From Cystobacter ferrugineus (GTDB lineage: Bacteria > Myxococcota > Myxococcia > Myxococcales > Myxococcaceae), in contig NZ_MPIN01000004.1 in NCBI RefSeq assembly GCF_001887355.1, positions 349,733-413,732 on the forward strand: 64,000 nt of DNA. Reading direction: 5' to 3'. Of the stretch, positions 42,100-50,686 are shown piece by piece (position 1 is the stretch's first letter; each line of letters opens with the position of its first letter). The position numbers and the translations under genes are program-made. The notes beneath the pieces were generated by a model, which saw only the letters and a program-made list of their open reading frames with translations, had not been told where the DNA came from and did not search any database.

Positions 42100-43155
42100 C
42101 TAGTACGACTGCGCACTGAGGAACTTCTCGCACGTCTGCATCTCGGCGGGAAACTCGTCCAGCGCCCCATACTTGAGGAAGTTCTTGCAGGCAATCTCCG
42201 CCGACTCGCGCTTCTGGCCCTCGGAGTAGAGCTGGAACAGGCCGTAGTGACAGGGAGCGAACTTGCCATCCAGCTTCAGACAGTCCTTGTAGGCGCGCTC
42301 CTCCTCGGAGAGCAGCCCCTGGCTCTTGTACTTGCGCGCGAGCTCGAAGAGCGCACCCGGGGTGTTTTCCGCCCGCTGCGTGTCACGGAACTCCTTGAGG
42401 GCCGAGTCCGTCAGGGCCGCCTTGCGCTGGGCGATGCTCAGGTTGTTGAGGCACTGCGCGTGGTCGTTCCTGAGCGCCACGCAGCTCCCGAAGGACTGTC
42501 GGGCCTCCTCGAAGCGGCTGAGTTCCATGAGGATGGCGCCCAGGTCGTTCCACCAGTCCGGGTTGAGGCTGGGGGCGAGCCGCACCGCCTCGCCCATCTC
42601 CTCCACGGCCTTGGTCTTGTCGTCCATCTGGTAGTACACGAGCCCCAGGTCGTGGTGCACCTGGGCCACGTTGGGATCCACCGCCAGCAGGGTGAGGAAG
42701 ACCTTCTCCGCCTTGTCCAGCTTCTTCATGTTGAAGAAGGTGAGCCCCAGGTTGTACCGGGCCTCGAGGTAGTCCGGGTTCACCTTGAGCGCGCGCTGGA
42801 AGCTGTCGTGTGCCTTCCCGTAGTCGCCCGCGTCCAGGTAGATCTTCCCCAGGTTCATGTGCGCGTTGGCCTGGTCCTGGTTGTAGCGGATGGCCTTGAT
42901 GAACCACTCCTTGGCCTGCTTCTTGTTCTCCCTGCACAGGGCGACGAGGCCCTTGTTGGTCCACAGGTCCGCGTACTGGGGGGCGAACTCCAGGCCCAGG
43001 TCGCAGTACACCTCCGCCTGCTTGCAGTTGCCCTTGTCGAGCTCGTGCACGCACAGCTCGTTGTTGATGAGCGCGCGGTCCGACGGTGGCGGGGTGTTGA
43101 TGCACCCGGAGACGAGGAACAGCGGCAGGGCGAGCATGGGGCGGAGAGAACGCAT
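42100..43155 (-). CDS. TPR lipoprotein
   Basis: A 351-residue lipoprotein (ATG 43155; LFLVSGC lipobox near residue 18). About eight TPRs follow: KGLVALCRENKKQAKEWFIK, LGKIYLDAGDYGKAHDSFQR, LGLTFFNMKKLDKAEKVFLT, LGLVYYQMDDKTKAVEEMGE and others, with several Cys in the last third. It resembles the TPR lipoproteins that myxobacteria use in pilus or secretin assembly (PilF/Tgl class), but no specific assignment is possible. It is 42 bp downstream of the twin-FHA gene in reverse order and may share its promoter. A pilotin for an unlinked secretin is an idea only. Confidence 0.75.
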   Translation of the reverse strand: MRSLRPMLALPLFLVSGCINTPPPSDRALINNELCVHELDKGNCKQAEVYCDLGLEFAPQYADLWTNKGLVALCRENKKQAKEWFIKAIRYNQDQANAHMNLGKIYLDAGDYGKAHDSFQRALKVNPDYLEARYNLGLTFFNMKKLDKAEKVFLTLLAVDPNVAQVHHDLGLVYYQMDDKTKAVEEMGEAVRLAPSLNPDWWNDLGAILMELSRFEEARQSFGSCVALRNDHAQCLNNLSIAQRKAALTDSALKEFRDTQRAENTPGALFELARKYKSQGLLSEEERAYKDCLKLDGKFAPCHYGLFQLYSEGQKRESAEIACKNFLKYGALDEFPAEMQTCEKFLSAQSY

Positions 43156-43267
43156 GGCGGCGCGAGTGTAGGAGACGCGCCCCCAGGGGATCAACGTCCA
43201 CTCCCATGACGCGATGCTCGCGGATTCATGGGGGGACCACCAAGGGGGGGCGTTACAGTACGCGCCC

Positions 43268-43783
43268 ATGCGCTCGCTTCTCCTCTCCCTCGCCCTGCTG
43301 GCCGCCCTCCTCGCCGCGGCTCCCGCACACGCCCAGTTCGCCAACCGCAGCCTGGGCCTGTCGGCGGGCTACATGAACTTCAACAACACGCAGAGTCTCT
43401 CCGAGACCTTCTTCATCGGCTTCGACGCCAGCCTCTACATCGAGAGCGGCTTCGAGGTGGTGTCCCTCACCAAGCTCACCTTCCCCTACGATCCCATCAG
43501 CGAGCAGCGCGTGGTGGGCATCGCGCCGTCCCTGGGCGTGCGCTACCTCTTCCTGGAGGAGTCCATCCGCCCCTACCTCGGCGCGGACCTGAGCTACCTG
43601 CACGTCTTCAAGCCGGCGGGAGACTCCAACTATGTCGGCCTGGGGCCCAACGCCGGCCTGGACTTCTTCGTCTCCGACTCCATCAGCCTGGGTGTGCGGG
43701 CCCAGTACAACTTCTACCTGGCGCTCAACGAGCGGTTGCAGACCTCGCTCATCCTCTCCGGGGGCACGGCCGTCTACTTCTAG
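43268..43783 (+). CDS. Small outer-membrane beta-barrel protein
   Basis: The 171-residue product starts at ATG 43268 with a signal peptide (LLLSLALLAALLAAAPAHA). It then alternates polar and aromatic/hydrophobic residues in eight or so strands (LGLSAGYMNFNN, FFIGFDASLYIESGFEVVSL, VRYLFLEESIRPYLGADLSY), ending in Tyr-Phe, typical of OmpA/OmpW-sized barrels. It diverges from the TPR lipoprotein with 112 bp between. Ligand unknown. It is not a secretin. Confidence 0.75.
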   Translation: MRSLLLSLALLAALLAAAPAHAQFANRSLGLSAGYMNFNNTQSLSETFFIGFDASLYIESGFEVVSLTKLTFPYDPISEQRVVGIAPSLGVRYLFLEESIRPYLGADLSYLHVFKPAGDSNYVGLGPNAGLDFFVSDSISLGVRAQYNFYLALNERLQTSLILSGGTAVYF

Positions 43784-44580
43784 GCCGCCACCGCGCGCCC
43801 ACGCACCGTGGGTGCTCCCGCCGAAGCGGGCAGCAGGGCCGCGGCGACCAGCAGGGTCCACTTCTCGTCCGAGAGGTGGGCCGGCTTCTCCATGGCCAGC
43901 AGCTCCTGGAGCTTCGTGCCGAGCGCGGAGAACAGCCGCAGGCGTGCCTCCATGCTCAGCTCCTCGCGCCGCAGCACCGCCGAGAGCACCGCTTCACGCG
44001 CCTCGGTGCCCAGGCGCTTCACCCGCGAGACGAACAGCGGATCCGCCAGGAGCCCCTGGCCGGCCGGGACGCCGATGGCCGAGGGCAGCTTGAGCCGGCG
44101 CTCACGCACCACCAGTGTGCCCGCCAGCATGTCCCCCAGCCGCTGGTGCGAGCCCGACAGCAGCGCCGTCACACCCCCCACCAGGTAGAACAGGGGCAGC
44201 CGGTCCACGGGCCGCGCCAGATTGCGCAGCGCGGCATGGTGGAAGCCGATGCGCACCCCGCTGCGCTGGATGACGCGCAGCCCCAGCAGCTTCTTGCCCA
44301 CCGTCTGCCCGCTCCAGACCGACTCCAGGGTGATGCCGTAGCCCCAGTCCACCAGGAAGTAGAGGACGATGCCCAGGGCGCTGGCGAAGCCGGGGAACGC
44401 CGCCATCCCCATGCTCAACCCCATGAGCAGCGCGCTCGTGCCCACCATCACCAGCACCGAGTCCACCAGCCACGCGAGGAAGCGCGAGTAGAGGCCCGCG
44501 AGCGTGAAGCGGAACTCCACGTACTCGGGCGTGAGCACGGTGTGGATGCCGTCGAGGAGGGGGGCGGGCGTGTCCGTCAC
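43780..44580 (-). CDS. RDD-family membrane protein
   Basis: A 266-residue protein with an RDD domain: YSRFLAWLVDSVLVMVGTSA (R..A..D), two or three more helices, and GQTVGKKLLGLRVIQRSG, then RNLARPVDRLPLFYLVGG. The cytoplasmic C-terminal 110 residues are helical and Arg/Leu/Ala-rich. RDD proteins are small membrane proteins, some of which move ions; the task here is unknown. Its stop overlaps the stop of the barrel gene by 4 bp. Confidence 0.82.
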   Translation of the reverse strand: MTDTPAPLLDGIHTVLTPEYVEFRFTLAGLYSRFLAWLVDSVLVMVGTSALLMGLSMGMAAFPGFASALGIVLYFLVDWGYGITLESVWSGQTVGKKLLGLRVIQRSGVRIGFHHAALRNLARPVDRLPLFYLVGGVTALLSGSHQRLGDMLAGTLVVRERRLKLPSAIGVPAGQGLLADPLFVSRVKRLGTEAREAVLSAVLRREELSMEARLRLFSALGTKLQELLAMEKPAHLSDEKWTLLVAAALLPASAGAPTVRGRAVAA

Positions 44581-44602
44581 GCCCGCGAGGCTACCGCACG
44601 CG

Positions 44603-45304
44603 CTAGGGGGCGCGGAACTGGGCCTTGCCGTCCACGGTCTTGCCGGCGCTCACCCCAGGGAGGATGTCCTCCTGCGTCTGCCCATCCATCGACGTCACCC
44701 GCACCTTGATTTCCCCCGAGCCCAGGCCCTTGGCGTCCACGAAGTAGTTGTAGCTCTCGCGGGGGAGTGACACCCAGGCGCCGTTCTTCCAGGCCTCGAG
44801 CTTCACCACGGGCAGCAGGTGGTTGCGCACCTGGATGGCCGTCCACCAGGGGTTGCTGCCGTCCTTGAAGTGGTAGCGCAGGGGGCCTGGCGTGTTGCAC
44901 GTCACCAGGCGCCAGCGCACCGGCACGCGGCCATCCACCGGGTTGGCGATCTTCGCGAACGCCGAGCGGCTGAGATCCAGGTGCCCGCTGGTGGGGCAGT
45001 CCGGGCACGAGTCCACGATGCGCACGCGCAGGGTGCCCAGCGGTCCCTCCACCTCCGCGCACGCTCCGCACATCGCGCTGTTGCGATACTGGCCGATGTT
45101 GATCGCCGCCACGTCCAGGTCGTTCGGGCTCGCGTCGAAGCTGCAGTTGCCCGCGCCCGTCGCGTCATAGAAGGTGATGAGTCCGCTCTGATAATCGCCC
45201 AGGGGGAGGAGCGGGCCGCCGGAGCTCGTGTCGCCACAGCCCGCCAACAGGAACAACAGGGGGGCCGCGAGCCAACGGCCAGGAACCAGTCTCTCGGTGT
45301 GCAT
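44603..45304 (-). CDS. Bacterial expansin (EXLX-like) lipoprotein
   Basis: The 233-residue product is started at ATG 45304 after GGAGG; the lipobox is LFLLAGC. The double-psi barrel domain (about 40-125) has the expansin pattern GLITFYDATGAGNCSFDA, MCGACAEVEGPLGTLRVRIV DSCPDC and GHLDLSRSAFAKIAN with the key Asp. The second, CBM63-like domain (about 130-233) has exposed aromatics (DGSNPWWTAIQVRN, LEAWKNGAW). Expansins loosen cellulose-containing walls without cutting. In a soil predator it may help with plant or fungal matter. Clear family match. Confidence 0.88.
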   Translation of the reverse strand: MHTERLVPGRWLAAPLLFLLAGCGDTSSGGPLLPLGDYQSGLITFYDATGAGNCSFDASPNDLDVAAINIGQYRNSAMCGACAEVEGPLGTLRVRIVDSCPDCPTSGHLDLSRSAFAKIANPVDGRVPVRWRLVTCNTPGPLRYHFKDGSNPWWTAIQVRNHLLPVVKLEAWKNGAWVSLPRESYNYFVDAKGLGSGEIKVRVTSMDGQTQEDILPGVSAGKTVDGKAQFRAP

Positions 45305-45636
45305 GCTGGACAGCCTCCAAGGAGTAGAGAGAGCGAGCGAGCATTCTACGTTCACGGCGCACCCCGATGGCGTGGAATGCACTCGCGGTGGGGGTCCGTA
45401 GGCTGGCCCCGGGGGGAACGGACTCGAAGTGGGCGCCTCGGTTCGCCGGGGCTTTGGTCCGGACGGAGCGAGCGTCTGGGGCATCTGGGGAGGGCAGGTG
45501 ACGCTCGGCTGGTCGGGCCTGCTCCCGCCGCTGCCGCAGTAGCGGGGCCGGGCTTAAGATTCTCTTCAGCTGTGGGCCCTACGGTTCCTGGGGACAACGG
45601 GGTGCTTCTTCTTTCAAGCCCCGTTGGAGACACGAC
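45305..45636 (+). other. Intergenic region between expansin and DUF3500 genes
   Basis: This 332-bp stretch lies between divergent genes. I see no gene, hairpin or clear promoter. The half facing the plus strand ends in GGGCTTAAGATTCTCTTC and a T-rich stretch just before the ATG at 45637. Confidence 0.4.
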
Positions 45637-46839
45637 ATGGACCGTTTCAAGTTCGCGGTGGTGATGGGCCTGGCGGTGGGGCTGGGCGTGCTGGGCTGTC
45701 ACGAGGACGAGACGCCAGCGGACCCCCAGCCCGTGGATTGCTCGGGTGCCACGAGCCACTCCGAGAAGGTTGTCTGCGCGGCCAACGCCTTCATGGCCAC
45801 GCTGTCGGACTCCGAGCGCGAGGCCCTGCTCCATGACTGGAGCGATTCGGCCGCGAAGACCGTGTGGTCGAACCTTCCTGGTGTGACGCGCAATGGTCTG
45901 GCGCTCGGTGACTTGGATGAGGACAGCCGCGCGGCGGCCCTCGCGGTCGCCGAACAGGTGATGAGCGCCGAGGGTTACGAGGAACTGAAGGCCATCCTCG
46001 CGGCGGACGACTACCTCGGGACCCAGGGCGGCGGAGGAGGTGGTGGGGGAGGGCCCCCCGACGGCGGTGGAGGTCCTCCCGGGGGCGGCCGGCCCGATGG
46101 GGGCGGGGGTCCTCCTCCGGGTGGCGGTTTTCCGGGGGGCGGTGGCGGTGGCGGCTACTCCTCGGACAACTACTCCATCGCCTTCATCGGAACGCCCTCC
46201 GTGACGGGCGACTGGATGCTGCAACTGGGTGGTCACCACCTGGCCATCAACGTGACGTATCGCAACGGCGTCGCGAGCCCGACCCCCAACTTCATCGGCG
46301 TCGAGCCGCAGACGTGGACGAGCGGAGGCATCACCTATTCCCCGCTGACGGACGAGCGCATCGCGGTGTTCGGCATCTTCGACTCCTTCACCGAGGCGCA
46401 GAAGGCCAGCGCCCGGATCACCAACAATGGGCAGCCCGTGGTGTACGGGGATGTCACGGTCGGCCCGGACAACGGAAGTGGCGTGTACCCGACGGACTAC
46501 CCGACGGGGGCGGACCGCGTGGGCGTCCTCGTCTCGAGCCTCCCGGCGGAGCAGCAGGCGCTCGTGACGGCCGCCATCTCGGCCTGGGTGAAGGACTACA
46601 GCCCGGGCATCTCCGAGGCCCTGCTGGCCGAGTACACCTCGGCCGCGGCGTACGCCGACACCTACGTGGCCTGGGCGGGTGACCAGCTCGACCCGAACGT
46701 GAATGGCAGCTACGTGCGCATCGATGGTCCCCGGGTGTGGATCGAGTTCGCGTGCCAGACGGGCGTGGTCTTCCGCGACCAGATCCACTTCCACACCATC
46801 CTGCGCGACAAGACGATGGACTACGGCCAAGGCCTCTGA
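45637..46839 (+). CDS. DUF3500 lipoprotein with Gly/Pro linker
   Basis: The 400-residue product has a lipobox (LGVLGC, near residue 21). A helical domain (VVCAANAFMATLSDSEREAL, TVWSNLPGVTRNGLALGDLD) is typical of the N-terminal half of DUF3500 proteins. It is split by an insertion of about 55 Gly/Pro residues (129-180). The second half, YSIAFIGTPSVTGDWMLQLG, GHHLAINVTYRNG, FACQTGVVFRDQIHFHTILR and DKTMDYGQGL, matches the DUF3500 C-terminus. The His pairs suggest metal binding. Function unknown. The HupE-like gene follows at 8 bp. Confidence 0.85.
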   Translation: MDRFKFAVVMGLAVGLGVLGCHEDETPADPQPVDCSGATSHSEKVVCAANAFMATLSDSEREALLHDWSDSAAKTVWSNLPGVTRNGLALGDLDEDSRAAALAVAEQVMSAEGYEELKAILAADDYLGTQGGGGGGGGGPPDGGGGPPGGGRPDGGGGPPPGGGFPGGGGGGGYSSDNYSIAFIGTPSVTGDWMLQLGGHHLAINVTYRNGVASPTPNFIGVEPQTWTSGGITYSPLTDERIAVFGIFDSFTEAQKASARITNNGQPVVYGDVTVGPDNGSGVYPTDYPTGADRVGVLVSSLPAEQQALVTAAISAWVKDYSPGISEALLAEYTSAAAYADTYVAWAGDQLDPNVNGSYVRIDGPRVWIEFACQTGVVFRDQIHFHTILRDKTMDYGQGL

Positions 46840-46847
46840 GTTTCCAC

Positions 46848-48203
46848 ATGAACCGGATGACTCCTCCGTGGGCGCTGCTCCTGGCGCTCGTCCTCGTCGG
46901 CGTGGCCGCTCCCGTGGCCGCCCATCCCCTGCGCTCGACCGCCGTCCTCCTCGATCTGCGAGGGTCGGCGGTCGAGGGTGAGGTCCAACTGCCGTTGGAT
47001 CAACTGGAGCTCACCCTCCGACGCGGCCTGCTCGAGGAGACCTCGACCCTGGTGGCGCGCAGGGGCGAGGAACTCACGCGCTACCTGGAGGAGCACCTGT
47101 CGGTACTGGCTCCGGATGGCCGGGCGTTCCGCGTGGACCTCCGCTCCCCGGAGGTGCGCCAGATCGACGGCTCCGAGTTCCTCGTGGTGCAGCTCTCCAT
47201 GAGCCCGCCCCCCGGCGCGACGGCCCGTGCGCTCTCCCTGCGCTACGACGCCATCCTCCACCGGGTCGTCACCCACACGGTCTTCGTCTACGTCCGCAGT
47301 GACTTCGAGGGCGGCGTCTTCTCCGCGCATCCCGAGCTGCTCGGGGTGCTGCGGTATCGAAGCACGAGCCTGGAGATGGATCGCTCGGACGGCTCGTGGT
47401 GGCGGGGCTTCCAGTCCGTCTTCGTCCTGGGGACGCGGCACATCGCCGAGGGCACCGATCACCTGCTCTTCCTGCTGGTGCTCCTGCTCGCCGCGCCCCT
47501 GCTCGGGGCCGGAGGGCGATGGGCGCCGTCGCCCTCCATGGGCCATGGCGTGAAACAGGTCATCAAGGTGGTGAGCGCCTTCACTCTCGGCCATTCCCTG
47601 ACCCTGGCGGCGGGTGCGCTGGGGGTCCTCCAGGTTCCCCAGGAGCCCGTGGAGATCCTCATCGCCGTGTCGATCCTCGTGTCGGCCGTCCACGCGCTGC
47701 GCCCCCTGTTCTCCGGACGCGAGCCGCTCATCGCCGTGGCCTTCGGGCTCGTGCATGGGCTCGCGTTCTCGACGGTGCTCGCGGAGTTCGGCCTCGACAC
47801 CCGGGCGCTCGTGTTGAGCGTGCTGGCCTTCAACCTGGGCATCGAGGTCATGCAACTCGCGGTGGTCGCGGTGACCCTGCCCTGGTTGCTCATGCTGAGC
47901 CGCTCTCCTGTCCACGCGCTCGTGAGGAGGGCTGGCGCGTGCTTCGCGGGAGTGGCCGCGGTGGGGTGGATCGCCGAGCGAGCGTTCGCCCTTCAGACGC
48001 CCATCGTTCCCTTCGTGGAGGCCGCCGCCGGGCACGCGCTCCTCGGGGTCGCGCTCCTGGCGGGCCTGTCGCTCGCCGTCGTGGGTGGAACCCGGCTTCG
48101 CGCTCGCCGCGTGCGCCGGGCCGGGAGCGTGCTCTCCGCCACCGTGGTGGGCTCGGCGTCGCGGGGACTGGGCCAAGGCGTCAGCGGCGGAGGACATGCG
48201 TAG
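46848..48203 (+). CDS. HupE/UreJ-like membrane protein
   Basis: A 451-residue protein from ATG 46848: signal peptide to AHPLRS, a periplasmic beta domain (about 25-205), and then six or seven helices with the HupE/UreJ_2 signatures FVLGTRHIAEGTDHLLFLLV, SAFTLGHSLTLAAGALGVLQ, VSAVHALRPLFSGREPLIAV and GLVHGLAFSTVLAEFGL. Several His lie at helix ends, consistent with metal passage; the family includes nickel/cobalt-linked proteins. DUF3500 and HupE-like genes often occur together; here they are 8 bp apart, so probably one operon. Confidence 0.85.
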   Translation: MNRMTPPWALLLALVLVGVAAPVAAHPLRSTAVLLDLRGSAVEGEVQLPLDQLELTLRRGLLEETSTLVARRGEELTRYLEEHLSVLAPDGRAFRVDLRSPEVRQIDGSEFLVVQLSMSPPPGATARALSLRYDAILHRVVTHTVFVYVRSDFEGGVFSAHPELLGVLRYRSTSLEMDRSDGSWWRGFQSVFVLGTRHIAEGTDHLLFLLVLLLAAPLLGAGGRWAPSPSMGHGVKQVIKVVSAFTLGHSLTLAAGALGVLQVPQEPVEILIAVSILVSAVHALRPLFSGREPLIAVAFGLVHGLAFSTVLAEFGLDTRALVLSVLAFNLGIEVMQLAVVAVTLPWLLMLSRSPVHALVRRAGACFAGVAAVGWIAERAFALQTPIVPFVEAAAGHALLGVALLAGLSLAVVGGTRLRARRVRRAGSVLSATVVGSASRGLGQGVSGGGHA

Positions 48204-48303
48204 GAAGCCCGGGACTTTGGGTCTGGGGCACTTGGGCCCGTTCTCGCGCGCCTGGCACTGGCCACCAGCTACACTGGATCGAATGGGCACCTGGCCCCGA
48301 CGA

Positions 48304-49218
48304 TTACCCCGTGGACGCTTCGCGGACGAGCCAGTCACGAAACGCAACGAGTTTGGGGAGCGTGGCGCAATCGGGCCGATAGACCACGTAGTAGGAGAGC
48401 ACCGAGGAGAACTCCACCTCCGGGAACAGGCGCACCAGCCGTCCGGCCGCGAGGTCGTCATGCGCCATGATGCTGCGGGCCAGCGCCACGCCCTGCCCGT
48501 CGATTGCCGCCTGTAGCACGGCAGCGGAGTTGTTGATACGCAGGCCTCGCTTCGTGTCGACGTCCCTTGCGCCCGCCTTCGCGAGCCAAGCATCCCACGT
48601 GGCGAATCCCGAGCGGGCATCCACGGACCGGTCGTGGATGAGCCGTAGGCCGGCCAGGTCCGACGGCCGGCGCAGACGGCGGCTCTGCCGCAGGAGGGCA
48701 GGCGAGCAAACGGGATAGACCTCCTCGTCTAGGAGCTTCTCGGCCGTCAGTCCGGGCCAGACCCCAGCGCCATAGCGCACGCCGATATCGACGCCGCGCG
48801 CGGCGAAGTCGAGCAGCTCGGTGGACGCGTCGAGCCGCACGTCCAGCTCCGGCCATGCGGCCTGGAACCGCTCGAGGCGCGGCAGGAGCCACTTGGCCGC
48901 GAAGGCAGGGCTGACCGTCACGGTCAGCACGCCGGTCGACGAGCCCTCCTTCAGCCGTGCGACGCCGGCGCTCAGCCGCTCGAACCCCGCACGGATGTCC
49001 GGCAGGGCCCGCTGGGCCGCCTCGGTGAGGACGAGCCGTTTGCGTCCGCTCGTGCCCCGGTGGAACAGCGGTGTGCCGAGCGACTCCTCAAGGCCTCGCA
49101 CGAGCTGTCCGACCGCCGCCGGGGTCACGTGGAGCTCGGCGGCCGCGGCGGAGAAGCTCTCGTGCCTGGCCGCCGCCTCGAAGGCACGCAGGGCGTTGAG
49201 GTATTCAGGTGCGCTCAT
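48304..49218 (-). CDS. LysR-family regulator (GcvA-like)
   Basis: A 304-residue LTTR: N-terminal winged helix (LNALRAFEAAARHESFSAAA, AELHVTPAAVGQLVRGLEES), linker helix and a GcvA-type effector domain (VLTVTVSPAFAAKWLLPRLE, LDVRLDASTELLDFAARGVD, GVALARSIMAHDDLAAGRLV). It is divergent from the small monooxygenase-like gene at 49428 with 209 bp between. It most likely controls that gene and the adjacent, now broken dehydrogenase. No clear T-N11-A operator was pinned down. Confidence 0.9.
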   Translation of the reverse strand: MSAPEYLNALRAFEAAARHESFSAAAAELHVTPAAVGQLVRGLEESLGTPLFHRGTSGRKRLVLTEAAQRALPDIRAGFERLSAGVARLKEGSSTGVLTVTVSPAFAAKWLLPRLERFQAAWPELDVRLDASTELLDFAARGVDIGVRYGAGVWPGLTAEKLLDEEVYPVCSPALLRQSRRLRRPSDLAGLRLIHDRSVDARSGFATWDAWLAKAGARDVDTKRGLRINNSAAVLQAAIDGQGVALARSIMAHDDLAAGRLVRLFPEVEFSSVLSYYVVYRPDCATLPKLVAFRDWLVREASTG

Positions 49219-49427
49219 GGCCGGTCAAGATTTCCTTTGCCGCATGCCAAGAAACTCTCGATTGCGGCGGCGGGTGCTCTGGACGATGAATGTTGCGTCG
49301 GACCCCGGTGCGCCGGGGCCGACCTCCCCTCTCCAGCTCGTACCAGAGCCGAAGGCTGCCCGTCGAAGCTGCTCCGACGGGATAGCCTACCTTTCACGGA
49401 GCACAGAATCCAAGACGGAGGACACCC

Positions 49428-49709
49428 ATGGTCTATCTGCAAATCACCCTGAAGATTTCTCCCGCCAACCGCCCCGCGGCCGCCGGCGTATACCAACGCT
49501 ACAAGGCGCCCTTCCTCGAGACGATCGCCGGCGCGAAGTCGAAGGAGCTCCTCGTCCGTGACGAGGACGTGCAGGTGCTGCACGGGTTCGACACGGCGCA
49601 GCAGGCCAGCGCCTACCTCAAGACCGACCTGTTCACCGCCGACGTCGTGACCGCGCTGAAGCCGTTCCTCGACGCCGCCCCGGACGTCCGCATCTACCAG
49701 GCCGCCTGA
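49428..49709 (+). CDS. Small dimeric alpha/beta-barrel-type protein
   Basis: A 93-residue protein after a good ribosome site (ACGGAGGACACCC). It alternates strands and helices: VYLQITLKISPANRPAAAGV, YKAPFLETIAGAKSKELLVR, DEDVQVLHGFDTAQQASAYL, TADVVTALKPFLDAAPDVRI. The pattern is that of antibiotic-biosynthesis-monooxygenase (ABM)/dimeric ferredoxin-fold proteins. Substrate unknown. It faces the LysR gene and precedes the broken dehydrogenase. Confidence 0.7.
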   Translation: MVYLQITLKISPANRPAAAGVYQRYKAPFLETIAGAKSKELLVRDEDVQVLHGFDTAQQASAYLKTDLFTADVVTALKPFLDAAPDVRIYQAA

Positions 49710-49781
49710 GGCTTTCCGTGTCGGGCCGTCGCCGACCGCGGCGGCCCGACGTTCACCAAACCCGCAAGGGAGCAACTTTCA

Positions 49782-50616
49782 ATGAGTGCGCGACGCCGCA
49801 GTGGGTGCCGGCACGCCCGCCCTCTGGAGGGTGGGCCAGCGCGTCGGCGTGGGCCGGCTCGGGGGGCACTGCCATGCATGCGACCAGTGCCGCCGCGGGC
49901 AGTTCCAGCTCTGCGGGAACCAGCCCTTCGTCGGCACCTCGCAGGACGGCGGCTATGCCGAGATGATGGTCGCGCGAAGCACCGGCCTGGTGGCAATCCC
50001 GGACGCGCTCGGCTCCGAGGAAGCCGCGCCCCTGCTGTGCGCGGGGATTGCGACCTTCAACGCCCTCAAGAAGTCGGGCGCGCAGGCAGGAGACCTCGTC
50101 GCCATCCAGGGCATCGGCGGCCTGGGTCACCTCGCAGTCCAGTATGCCCGCAAGATGGGCTTCAAGGTCGTGGCCATCGGGCGCGGCGCGGACATCGCGA
50201 ATGACGTCCTCGGCCTGGGGGCGCACACCTATGTCGACAGCGCGCAGGAGGATGCTGTCGCCCGCCTCCACGAGATGGGCGGCGCCCAGGTCGTCATGAC
50301 GACCGTCACGGACAGCGCCGCGGCATCGGCGCTCCTGCCGGCCCTGGCGCCGCGGGGAACTCTCCTCGTCGTAGGGGTCGGGAAGGCCCCGCTGACCGTC
50401 TCACCCGGCCCACTGGTGGTGGGCGAGCGGTTGGTGCAAGGGACCATCACCGGTACGCCGTTCGAGGCCGAGAAGACGCTGGACTTCAGCGTCCTCGCCA
50501 ACGTCCTGCCGCGCATCGAGACGATGCCGCTCGAGAGGGCGGGCGAGGCCTTCGCGCGAATGAAGTCCGGCGAGGCGAAGTTCCGGATGGTGCTGACGAT
50601 GACGGAGGGGCGCTGA
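49782..50616 (+). pseudogene. Zinc-dependent alcohol dehydrogenase, N-terminally deleted
   Basis: From about 49786 the frame encodes most of a zinc ADH: VGAGTPALWRVGQRVGVGRL, the structural zinc cluster HCHACDQCRRGQFQLC, the Rossmann segment VAIQGIGGLGHLAVQYARKM and a normal C-terminus. The first 65-70 residues, with the catalytic Cys and the GHE motif, are gone. A likely original start (AGGGAGCAACTTTCAATGAG) is joined out of frame: ATG 49782 leads into another frame, and the ADH frame begins just after a TGA at 49783-49785. I infer an internal deletion. GTG 49786 could still start a protein lacking the active site. Confidence 0.8.
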
Positions 50617-50631
50617 GAGGACTCCTGGCGA

Positions 50632-50671
50632 GGCTCCAGCTCTCTCCCTCAACACGGCCCCCATCCCGCCT
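50632..50671 (+). repeat. 40-bp direct repeat, left copy
   Basis: GGCTCCAGCTCTCTCCCTCA and the next 20 bases recur exactly at 51704-51743. The right copy belongs to the 3' end of the AraC gene; the left copy follows the broken dehydrogenase. The 1.07 kb between them has lower G+C and an IS relic. Confidence 0.9.
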
Positions 50672-50686
50672 GAACGCAAGCAGGTC

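Noticed and set aside
40879-43209. 776-codon open frame opposite the FHA and TPR genes
   Set aside because: Antisense shadow: low-complexity composition and no motif, while both minus-strand genes are clearly recognisable.
43268-43783. T3SS secretin or its fragment
   Set aside because: The protein is a 171-residue small barrel without the secretin core or N-domains.
46026-46155. GGC/GGT/CCT-rich tract as a separate repeat element
   Set aside because: It is an in-frame Gly/Pro linker of the DUF3500 lipoprotein; both flanks are one continuous protein.
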